From Lutraria lutraria (Eukaryota > Mollusca > Bivalvia > Venerida > Mactridae): a DNA stretch of 64,000 nt. The notes below the pieces were generated by a model. The model was not told where the DNA came from, searched no databases, and saw only the letters and a list, made by a program, of their open reading frames with translations. The position numbers were made by a program, and so were the translations under genes. Of this stretch, positions 15,501 through 27,500 are shown in pieces. The stretch lies in assembly GCA_964023205.1 (NCBI GenBank), contig OZ026833.1:1146176-1210175 (forward strand), given 5' to 3'. Numbering within the stretch: the stretch's first letter is position 1; every line of letters begins with the position of its first letter.

Positions 15501-18500
15501 GATCAGTCTTCGTCCGGCATCATCAAACATTTACCTTGTGAACACACTAGGGGCCACATTTTAGCTCAATTTTCGCAAAAATGGGTCAGAATGTTAATAT
15601 TGACAAAATCTCAGACTAGTTCGATATTGGGCCATTTGAGGTCAAAAACTAGGCCACCAGGGCCAAATAAGGGAAAAGCTTGTGAACACTTTAGAAATCA
15701 CTGTTTTGATTGGATCTTCATGAAACTTTGTCAGAATGTTTATTTCAATGATATGTAGATCAAGTTTGATAATGGGTCATCTGCGGTCAAAAACTATGTC
15801 ACTAGGGCAAGTTGCTGGAAAACCTTGTGAACACTCAAGTCACTATTTTGATGAAACCTTTGTTGAATGTATAATATCTTTATAATATCTTGGACGAGTT
15901 TGAACTTGGGTCATCTGGGTCAAAACCTAGGTCGCTAGGTCAAATCTTATGAAAAACCATGTTAGCACTGTAGATTTAAGTTATAATTGGATCTTCACAA
16001 ACTTTGTCAAATTGTTTGTTTGAATGATAGAACAGTACAAATATGGGTCATCTGGGGTCAATAACAAGGTCACCAGGTCAAATCTGAGGAAAACTTTGTT
16101 AACTCTGTAGATGTCACAGTTTTGATTAGATCTTTACCAAACCTTGTCAGAATGTTTGCTTCAATGATTGATATGTGGGTCAAGGTTGAACATGGGTCAG
16201 CCGGGGTCAAAAACTAGGTCACCAGGTCAAATCTTAGGTGAAAATCTTGTTTAAGCTCTAGATGTCATGGTTTTAATTGGATCTTCATCAAACCTTGTCA
16301 GATTGTTTCTCTTAATGATATTAAGGACAAGATCAAATATGGGTCAACTAGGGTCAAAAATAGGTCACTAGGTGAAATCTTAGGAAAACCTTATTAACAC
16401 TGTTGATGTCAAATTTAGATTGTATCTTCACCAAACCTTCTCAGAATGTTTGTCTTAATGACGTGTAAGACGAATTCGAACATGTGTCATCTGGGGTCAA
16501 AAACTAGGTCACAAGGTCAAATCTTAAGAAAACCTTGTCTGAATGTTTGTCTTATTTATATGTGGGACAAATTTTAACATGGGTCATCTGGGGTCAAAAA
16601 CTACGTCACAGGTTCAAAACAATGTTTAAATGAGTGAAAAATTATTGTCATGTGAGCGAGCCCTACTGTTTAATTGTTTTTGAATAACAATATTTATTTA
16701 TATAAGATTTTATCCTGAATGTCTAAGTTGTAATTCATAATACCTCTACATCTTAATAAACCAGACTGAAACATGTACCTTTTATTAGCTCTCGTGCTCA
16801 AGGTGTTGTTCAAAAAATTAAATTTCGTTGAAAACTCTGGTTACCATGGCAACCAATAGGAAAAACTATAAAAATCGTCTTGTCCAAACCACTGGGCCTA
16901 GAGCTTAGGTGTTTGGTGTGTAGCATGATTTAGTGGACCTCTATGAAGATCGTTCAAGTTGTGACCCTGGAGTCAAAATTGGCTCCGCCCCAGGCTTTAT
17001 TTGATTTTACTTGGGCTGTTATAGGAACATTTGAAAAAATCTTCTTGTCAGAAACTACAATCAATGCCTAGAGCTTAGATATTTCATATGTAGCATTGTC
17101 TAGTGGACCTTTAGTTTACCAAATTGGTCAAATTATGTCCCCGGGGTAAAAATTGCCCCGCCCGGGGGTCATTTGATTTATATAGGCTCATAATTATATC
17201 GGAAAAAGGTGAAAAATGTTCTTCTATAAAGGTCTTTTTCTGGTGAGCAATATAGCGCCATCTTGGCCCTCTTGTTTAAGATTGTTAGATATGAAAAGTG
17301 AATTGCAGAAAATGATTTAAAGTCTCATATTATGTGTATTTAATGTAGCAATGTATTGGTAGTTGATGTTTCTCTATCTTGTTTATAATGCATATAAATG
17401 TACTGTCAATCCTGTAAACGAAGGCCAAGTTAGGGAAACACAAAATGTGGTCTTTATTGACAGGTGGCCCTTATTCGGAGTTCATTTTGTTCTAAGTGAC
17501 CCTTATTTAGAGGTGGCTGCTGACACAGGTTTGACTGTATTTATAAGTTATGAGTAAAATGTGATTTCAATGTTAAGTATTCATACATTCTTGTAGGGTA
17601 AACCTGATGGAATCAGAGCTTTAATGAAAGGAGAGTTTGTCGATATCATTGAATATTACGTTGTCAATGTTTATCCTGAAGTAATATTTGTCATAGTTAT
17701 CAGTAAATAAGTGATCATTACTGATTTTAGGATGTCGATATGGTTGTATATGTCATCTGTGTAAACTGTCAGATAGTGGGGAGGAGAGAGAGGCGGAGCA
17801 CAGACCACAATGTGATAAGGAATATTGTCGTCTTGGATGTATATGTGACAGTATTGACACATCTATGGTATGTATCAGAAGTTATATCTTTGTAGTGATA
17901 GTCCATATGTTTATTAATTTCGGTTTACCGCCATATTTCTATAATTTTTCAGTTATATGCAGTGGCTGGTTCTTTAAACTAGTTTCCCTGGACTGTGTTC
18001 TAACCAGTACTAACTTACCCTTCTACAAGGAACCAGCAACTTCTCCTCCACATGTGGAGGTAAATCAACATTATTATCAAATGGAAGGGTTTAACCTGCT
18101 GTGACCAGGAATCGAACCCAGATCGCTGAGTTACAAATCCAGCATACTAAATACTGAACCATGCCTGTGGTCACTGAACCATGCCTGTGGTCACTGAACC
18201 ATGCCTGTGGTCACTGAACCATGCCTGTGGCTTGTATTCCATTAGTAGGCATGTAGTTCTTTTATCTCTCAAAAATGTATAAGGATCACTTACTTGAATA
18301 TATATACAATATATGCATACAAATATACATGCAAATATATGCTATACATATATGCTTCTTGACATGGACATCATATGTTTCATGTTTTACACTGTATTAT
18401 GATGCTTCAATGATCAAATTTTAATCTAATTTATTCAACAGTAGTATTAAAATTATGAAGCAATCACTACAAGCAATAATGCAAGTGATCCTTGTCAAAT

Positions 18501-21500
18501 TTTGAGTAGTAAACTGGTCTGTTACATGTGTACTTGCAAATTGGAAACTTGATGCTACATGTATAAAGCAGTGGCTCTAACATTATAATATGGAAAATGT
18601 ACTTGATGTCTTTAGTAATTCAGAATTTTAATTGATATACAGTTTTGAAAACAGACCTACATAAAATGTACATGTATATGGTAATACTGACCAAATGCTT
18701 TTTATTTCAGCTCAGAAGAAATTTTAATTTTCAGTTACCGTGAACTTAAGTTCTTTTTGCTTTAACATTTAGAGAGTCATACACTTTTTAAATCAAACAA
18801 CAACAGGCTTATTTATTAAAACCCAACAAAAAATGTTAAGTTGATTTCTTTAATTTTGTTGAATAATTCCTTATTTTCCTTTTTGTCTAGTCGGAAAAAC
18901 CACACTGTAAAAAACCTGGCTGTATGCTTGAGTGCAAATGTCCACCAAAACAAGCGAAACCAGACATTCCTCGAGAGAGGGAGCATGGGAAACGTAAGAA
19001 GAAAGGAAAAGTGGGACGGAAAAAGAAACCATTGTTGGATAAAACTGTAAGACTTTAATCACTATTGATCACATAAAATTAACAAAACTTACTATCCTGT
19101 TCAATTTATTTAATTTATATTATATGATTTGTATTTTTAAATGAGTGATAAGATTACTTTATGTGTATTATATCTCCATTTATATGAATTATAAATCCAT
19201 TTATGTAAATGTAACTTTATTTTTTTATAATAGAATTATTTTATTTTCTCAGGAATTAGAAATGTCAGATAAAGAAGAAATTATTAACGAAGATGGTGAA
19301 TGGGAACCTCCGAATAAACGTAAAAAGGGAGCCAGTTATTCTAAGTATGTAAACCAACATACATCCCTAAGAGTTGGATGCATTAAGCTATTATTTCTAT
19401 GTACATACATTTTCAACTTTATAGGTCTAATGGATTCATATTCTCTGACAATTTTATAATCCTCTAGAAGTTAGGATTCACATGACTGTGTTCATAATAC
19501 TTTGACTTTCTTAACTACAATATAAATGCTGATACAGTTATCTTCCTCAATGACAATGCTTTGAATAATCAAGATTTTTTATGCAATTAATTGTGCACTT
19601 GTCTTGTTTCATTAAGTAGACAGTCTTATGTGCTGTAAGATCTTTTGGGAATTAATTGTGTCTTTATTCCAGTGTTTAGTAGAACGCAACTTAGTGAATC
19701 AGTTTATGAATTGTTATCTAAGAATGTTATTTATGAATGTTATTTATAAAATGTTATTTATGAATGTTATTTATAAAATGTTATCTAAGAATGTTATCTA
19801 TGAATGTTATTTATAAAATGTTATCTTTGAATGTTATTTATAAAATGTTATCTGAGAATGTTATTTTTATCTGAGAATGTTATTTATGAATGTTATTTAT
19901 AAAATGTTATTTATGAATGTTATTTATAAAATGTTATCTATGAATGTTATTTATAAAATGCTATCTAAGAATGTTATTTATGAATGTTATTTATAAAATG
20001 TTATCTAAGAATGTTATTTGTGAATGTTATTTATAAAATGTTATCTAGGAATGTTTTTTTGAAATGTGAGCAGCGGTCCAGTGGTTAGTACCCTGGAATT
20101 GTAACTCAGCAATTAGTGTTTGATTCCCGGTCACAGCAGGTTATACCCTTCCATGAAAATTTGTCAAAAAAGTTGATTTTCCTCCACATTTGGAAGGTCA
20201 AGTTAGTACTGGTTAGAATACTGTCCTGGAAAACTTGATTGGTGAATCTGCTGTCGTATAGAACTGAAAAATTGTTGAAAAAATGGCTTTAAACTCAAAC
20301 AAATACAATCAATTGTTTGTATGATATTCTGACAAAGTGATCCTTATCTTCCTTATTTAGGAGGTTTACCAATTTACCGAAACGTCAGACAACCTACAGG
20401 CTTGCCAAGAATCTCGATGCCGTCAGTCGTAAAGCCATGGAAGTCTATGCAACAAGTGAAATGTACGCTGAGCAGAAAGTACGCCGAAGAAGAAGTGTAA
20501 GTTTCTTCCAATGTTCTTAAATTACATTTGGTAAAAATATTAATGTATGTTAAAATTATCCTTGAGTCGGCTTCCTTAAAAATATTGCACAGCATACATA
20601 ATCCTGAGGTAACGCATGCTTGTCATTACATTTGTATATTAAATTTGCCCCAATGGCAGTAATTATTTAACCTTAAAGTACTTTGTTTTACCTATAAATC
20701 TTTTTTTTTCAATTTGTGAAGTCATTTTTTAAATGATGTTCATTTTATGTTTGATCATTTTTTAGGATTTTTAAATCCTATGTGATGGGTCTTGACGCGT
20801 TACTCTCAAAGTGGGTGGGGTATAAATCTGGGGAGGGGCAACTCTGTATTAAATATGCTGTATAGTGTGTAATGTTTCAAATCATTGACATCTATGTTGT
20901 CTTTCAGGATCAAGGTTGGGAAGAAGACTGGGTAGACAAGAAGGCACCATCAGAACCTAGGGTATTTATAGATAATTATGTACAATCCTTAGATCAGGAG
21001 TGACAATATTCCGGATATACCTAGAAGTTATTTGATGAAAATATCTCAAGAAATAGCAAATTTACATTCAATTCAATGTGCTCTGAAGGATTTTCTTTAA
21101 TACAAACTGAGTTAAATATGGAAACAATGTGGTTGAAGGCCTCTTGTTTGGCAAATGTGGTCTTTTATGACTTTATGATTTTCAGAATTTTTAACTTGGC
21201 TCTATTCACACCCCTGTTAGATACTGTCTACATCTTTGTCTAAATATTCTTAACAGTTTCCATAGCTCATAAGTTAAGGTCATGATGTAGATTTAAGGTG
21301 ACTGGACAGAAATATTTAGAATTGACATATTTCTACTCATGATGCACCAGTTAAGTCTTGATATCTATAAAAAAGAATGTCTTAGTGCTTCATTCAATAA
21401 CTTAATATAATAATTAGTAGTAATATTTTAACGAATTTTGTAATATATAATATTATACTTGTATTTCACAGTTGAATGAGTTTACTGGAGTTCTCGAGAT

Positions 21501-24500
21501 ATCTGATGAAGAGGACAATTATCCTGCTGATGTAACATCATGTGCTAGACTGCTGCCTTATTCTGGTTCATATAAACAGTAAGTTATGTCCTAGAATATA
21601 ACCTGGTCCATATAAACAGTAAGTTATGTCCTAGAATATGACCTGGTCCATATAAACAGTAAGTTATGTCCTAGAATATAACCTGGTCCATATAAACAGT
21701 AAGTTATGTCCTAAAATATAACCTGGTCCATATAAACAGTAAGTTATGTCCTAGAATATGACCTGGTCCATATAAACAGTAAGTTATGTCCTAGAATATA
21801 ACCTGGTCCATATAAACAGTAAGTTATGTCCTAGAATATGACCTGGTCCATATAAACAGTAAGTTATGTCCTAAAATATGACCTGGTCCATATAAACACT
21901 AAGTTATGTCCTAGAATATAACCTGGTCCATATAAACAGTAAGTTATGTCCTAGAATATGACCTGGTCCATATAAACACTAAGTTATGTCCTAGAATATA
22001 ACCTGGTCCATATAAACACTAAGTTATGTCCTAGAATATGACCTGGTCCATATAAACACTAAGTTATGTCCTAGAATATGACCTGGTCCATTTAACAGTA
22101 AGTGATGTCCTAAAATATGACCTGGTCCATATAATCTTTGAAAGTGACCTGGTCCATATAAACTGTAAGTTGTGTCCTAGAAAATGACCTTGTGGTCCAT
22201 ATAAACAGTAAGTTTATGTCCTAGAAAATGACCTTATCAGTAGTGTTCATTGTTAAACTTATATTATGTCACAGGTGAAACAGGTATTCTTGAACTAGAT
22301 ATTTTCTATGATGATGACAAACATATAATAGATACCCAGAACTCGGATAACAAAATTCACTCTTCCTATGTCTGAGTGCATCACTTGACACACACATTCT
22401 AGATATGTTTCTCTATTAACCCTGACCTGAAAAAGCAAATGAAAGTGACATTTCAATATCTATTGTTTGTTAGTTATCACCACAAAGTGGAATGCTCATG
22501 TTGTTTTCTTATGATTTTCTTCAGGCAGTCAAGTAATGCTGACAAAACAAGAAAGAAAGGTATGACTGGCTTGAACAAGAGGAAGGGTGGTCCTAGTAGA
22601 AAACTGTATAACCCAAAGGATGTTATAGATCTAGATAGTGATTCAGAAAATGGTTCAAGCAAAAAAGACTCTAGACCAGGTCACCTTCCTTCCACATCGA
22701 AAGGAAATCAGAAAAAGCCACCACAATCCTTGACAGAGAAAATGGGACTTGTGAATTTGATCAAAATGGAAAAAGAGGTAATTTCTTCACTGGCCTTGTT
22801 TTTTTTTCTTCTGTCTGCCAATTCACAGTGTCATTTCATGCTGAAAATGTTGCAATTTACATACCAGGGATGTTTCAGGCAGTATTGACTTGATTTGTTA
22901 GCAAATGCGGTTTGGTAAAATTTGAAAATGACATAAATGCTATTTTGTTTTATCATACCTCAATTTCATTTATAACATAAATCTTCCATAGGCCACCATG
23001 ACATATAAGTACTGTCAAACCGAGCAGGAATAAAATTACTGTCTGAAAAATACTGTCCCCCGCTACCATAGTTACGGAATGTTTGAATGTTATGCTGTAC
23101 CATTCGCGCATGCGCAGTATTTTCGCATTTCCAATGTAAACAGACGACTAAATCATCAATAATGGTTTGAATAGATTTTTGGTATAATGAAATAAATGTT
23201 ACATGTCTGACAGGGTGACAGTGAATTGTCAACTTTCAAAAATCTGTCAACCAAGGCAAAGCCGACATAAACAGTATTTCCTCAAGTTGACAATTTTACT
23301 GTCAGACATGTGATTTTCATATACTGTTTATTTTTCTCAAGTATGTGAATCAAACATTGTTGAATAGAAAGTTTTTCTTCATATGATGATGCCATCATTT
23401 TCATTATTTCAGACACTTCCTAAGGTTGAAACTTCTAAATGGAAAACACAAATGGTGTGTCTGAAAGCCAAGAAGAAATCAGAGGACAAATCTCAGTCTA
23501 GCCATGCTGAAATCAAACTCCTTGAGATCATGTCTAATTGTAATTGGGAGATAGACCGCACGAATATGTTGTCTAAGATTTCGCACATCATCTCTAAGGA
23601 CAGTGGTGTTGATTATCCAAGATGTCAGCGAGTGTCTTGGGGTGCCTATGTTCTTGATTTCTTGCCTAAGGCTGATGTCCCTGCTCTCATTCCTCCTGAG
23701 TTAAAGCCTAAACTCCCAGAGCATATTTTCTCTATCAGAATAAAGGTGACCAAAGTTCAGGCCACGACATCATCGACAACACCTACAGAGGAACCTGCTT
23801 CTAAAGATAGACAACTTACTATGGAAGAACGAAAGCGACATATTATGAAATGGCAAAAGAAATTGATTGATAAGATCAAATTTGCCGAAAGACTGAGAAA
23901 TTTGATTATAAATGAGGAACAAAGTGGTGTCGTAACCTCAAAGTTTTCTGTGTCCAGGGAAGGAATAGAAAAAGCTTTAAAGAAATATAAAACCCAGTTA
24001 TGGAAGGCTTACACTGGTAGCAGTAACTTGACATTACAGCAGTTGAAACAAGCTTTGCAAGCAGCTAAGTCTAATGCTGCTGCCAAAGCAACGGAACCAG
24101 AAACTAAGATATCTGGCTCTGGGAAAAATTCATTGTCGCCTGCTACAAGAGCTAGAATTCAGTCTAACCAAGGGGTAACTGTAGTTGGAATTGACTCTTC
24201 CAGATCTCAGAGTCAAAGTTTTATTAATTTGTCGAATCTAAATGCTGGTACTTCTAGCCCATTTTCAACAGGTAGCCAAACATCATTCGGTAACATAGTA
24301 ATCCATCAAGCTGGAATGAATGGAAAAAGTCTGCAGCCAACAGCAGGAAGTTCTCATGTGATAGGAACTGCTTCAAACAATTTAGTTTCTACCAAGTCTA
24401 GTTCTGCTCATGGAAGTATTGTTACTCCCACCCTAGTGCAGCCTGTCAATTGTAAAGCATCCAACCTTTTGGACAAGAACTTAAATCCGGTTGAAAATGA

Positions 24501-27500
24501 GCCAAATTTTGCAAAACCTATTCTCTTGCAACCATCTTTACAGACTAGCTGTCCCGGAACCGCTGTCTCATTAGCAAACACAGACAGCTCTAAAGGCCAA
24601 CCTGCTAATGTACCAGGAAGGTTTGAGGATGTGGTCTTGATGCCCTTAGATAAAAGCTTGAACCCGAAAAATTTACCTCCTGGTTTGAAGTTAGCTGTTC
24701 TTCAAACTGTTTCCAAGGTAAATGAAACAACTTCCTCAGGGTCTGTCAGTTTGCTGGCTCCCAGTGGCTGTCAGCAATTCAAGATGAAGACGGTTGTTTT
24801 ATCCTCAGCTGCTGTCATACCGGCGGGATCAGCTAATTTGATGGCCACCAAACCGTGCACTAGTCAAGTGAATGGTCAGAGTTTTAGAGGTGCCAGTCCC
24901 ATAATGTCCCCTTTAGTGATTTCAAGTCTAGCAAATGTAAGACCGCAGAAGCCCGGCTCAGTGTTAGGCAGTAAAATGACAGTAACAAGTGGGCCTTCAT
25001 TTATAGGAATGCCACCAACCTCTATGCCGATGACAAATATATTTCCAATGAAAAACATATCCAATTTTAATTCATCAGTGCCTTCAAGTACATCTTCAAA
25101 TGTCACAACTGTGGCTACCTCAACTGTATGTTCACCGTCAATTTATCCTATCCAATTTGCTAATCCAACTGTTACAAAGCCATCTACTTCAGAAATACAT
25201 GTTGTGATGCCTCCTCGGGATATGATCGGCTTTCCAAGAGTGTCTTCATTGCCATTTAAGATATTTCCAACCTCTAACAGTGTGGATGGAAATTCTATGC
25301 AGTTCCTAGTGCCAGTAACTTTACCATTAAACAGCAGTATTGCTGAACCATCTTCACATTCAACTGTGTCTTGTCAAGGTATTGCATCGCGCAGTACATC
25401 TCCAACTTTAGTGAATTCAGCTGCTAAACCTGCTGCTGCTAATGCATCTGGACATTCAACTGGTGCTGTTAAACCTGTTGTGATTAAACAAAAGTGTATG
25501 AAGATGAAAGTCGTTGACAAACCAGGAGTTGATCAAACAAGTGCAGCAGGTCAGGAAATGGAAAAAGAACAGCTTGAAAAAAATCTAAGTCAGTCATTGA
25601 TTAAACATGATGCAAAGTTTGAAAAATCTCTTGGAGATGAATGTAAAGATTCTAATAATTTGGCTCATTGTGATGCCATTGTGGAGATGAATTCTCAAAT
25701 TACTGACTGTGTTGAATCAAGTAATAGTGACAAAGTTGAAGAAAATGAAAGTGAAGACATTAAGTCAAATGAACAAGACCTTGATGAGAAGGACAGTATT
25801 TTTGACATTAAAATAGAAGATGTAAAATCTATTCATCAAGAATATATGGATGACTGTTCTGATGTATCTGAACAGAAACCTTACGTCAGAGATGTCAAAG
25901 AAGAACTGGGGGATGAAATAATGCAATCGTCTGATGTAACTAATGGTAAGAGAGCATCACCTGACTTGTTAGATCTTATTGATATGGAACAGACCATGAA
26001 GCAAATGGACGAAATGGAAAATGAAGCTGGTATAAAAAACATTCATAGGATTGATGATTCGGTTGAAGATGCCATTCATATTGCTGATTCAGAGGTAAAT
26101 GCATTTTACTTCACACTTTTCTTGCTAGGATTGTCAGATATAACTGACTTTAGCCTATAACTGACTTTAGCCTGTCTTTCAAATTTGTTACTGTTTTAGC
26201 TTCAGTATTTCACTTTCTTATCTTAATTTTTTTTGTACCCCCTCTAAAATAGTGGGGCCATGTAGGAGTCACTTTGTCTGTCTGTCCCAAACCGTTTCTG
26301 AAGGTCATGGTCACACTTGGAGTTCAAAGGTCATAATTTTGGTCTTTTTGGCGTGTCCGCTCTTTAACTTTGTCATTGATCAGAGGACTTTGAAATATAA
26401 CATGCCACAAACGTTAACCACCACTAGATGATGTGTTGCGTGCAACTCCCATGGCTGTAGCTCCAAAATCTATGCAGCATGTGCTCTAGTTTCTGCGAGC
26501 AAATGATATAATTGCTATAAACTTTTATGATATGTCTAGTCAATCCATGACATTAAAGTTATATTTTAATATTGAAGTTAATTTTTTACACACATATCAG
26601 TTTGTACTTTTTACTTCATCTGCAGTTGCAGCTTTATGCAATGCATGATCCTTGGTCCATGTGACTATCCTGACCAATGAAAATTCCTGTGAATGAAATA
26701 TTATTCAAATTGAATGATAATTTATGGCATGATTTCTGTATTGTTTCAGGATTCAGATGTTGACATTATGACCTATGATTTACAAGCAATGTTGGCATCC
26801 GGTAAACGTAAGACTCATCATAACACGTCCGATGATTATGATGCTCCAAATAAGAAGTTAAAACTGGACGAGGTAATTTATTCATACTTTAAGCTTTATT
26901 AAACGAACATTTTTACTGTGTCATTGATGTCCCAAACAACATACAAACTTGTTACCATATTAACTACTGGACTGTTTTAATTAAGTTTTAACTTTATAAT
27001 TATTGTCTAGTTTGATACCTGATGCCATATCTTGTGCAGTTTGTCAACATCATTCCCATCTTTCTTTGAAATTTTTAGGTTTGTAGCTTTATATCTTGGC
27101 ATTAGGCCAAGTGTTCAAGTTAATGCTGATGTTTTGATATTGCAGTTGTGGTGTTATTATTGTTTATATATGTTTGTTCAATTTTAAAATCTTACATACT
27201 GTAGTTCATTTATTTTCGTTGGGCTCAATTTTCGTGGTTTATTAAAACGGCTATTTTGTAGGGACATAAATTCTTGGATTTTGATTTTTGAAAAAACAAT
27301 TCCATTTCTCTGCATTTTAATTTGTGGGGATTTGATTTTGTGGATGAGCCTACCCATGAAATCCACGTCGAAAATTAATGATTCCACAGTATAGCTGCAG
27401 AATAAGATCTAGTTGAAATACAAATTCTTTTTATTAAATATTCATTGGACAAATTAAATAAATACAAATGTATATGGTGTTGACTAAAAACTCCTTGATA

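Larger units (their letters stand above)
13162..17730 (+). other. 4.6-kb intron full of repeats
   Basis: Contains, in order, a TIR element (13256-13475), palindromic MITE copy 3 (14175-14354), a 34-bp minisatellite (about 14815-15090), a modular core-repeat element (15470-16665), a second modular element (16783-17276) and palindromic MITE copy 4 (17401-17540). No exon is needed for phase continuity. Confidence 0.65.
17868..18890 (+). other. Intron
   Basis: Holds an inverted tRNA-SINE (17950-18230) whose head carries a 20-bp minisatellite. The remainder is AT-rich. Confidence 0.6.
19345..20360 (+). other. Intron
   Basis: Occupied mainly by the ATGTTATTTATAA minisatellite (19700-20055) and a + strand SINE (20065-20235). 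Confidence 0.6.

Noticed and set aside
15480..15758. Open frames inside the core-repeat elements (also 47448, 47884, 54163, 54599)
   Set aside because: They arise from the 150-bp tandem units and change frame between units.
17597..17640. Possible extra MGA exon after ttgtag at 17597
   Set aside because: The incoming phase gives GGG TAA at once, and phase continuity is perfect without it.
17865..18104. 79-codon + frame
   Set aside because: It runs from an MGA intron into the antisense strand of a SINE.
21571..22090. CRISPR-like regular repeat
   Set aside because: Units are contiguous with no unique spacers, in a eukaryotic intron. It is a minisatellite.
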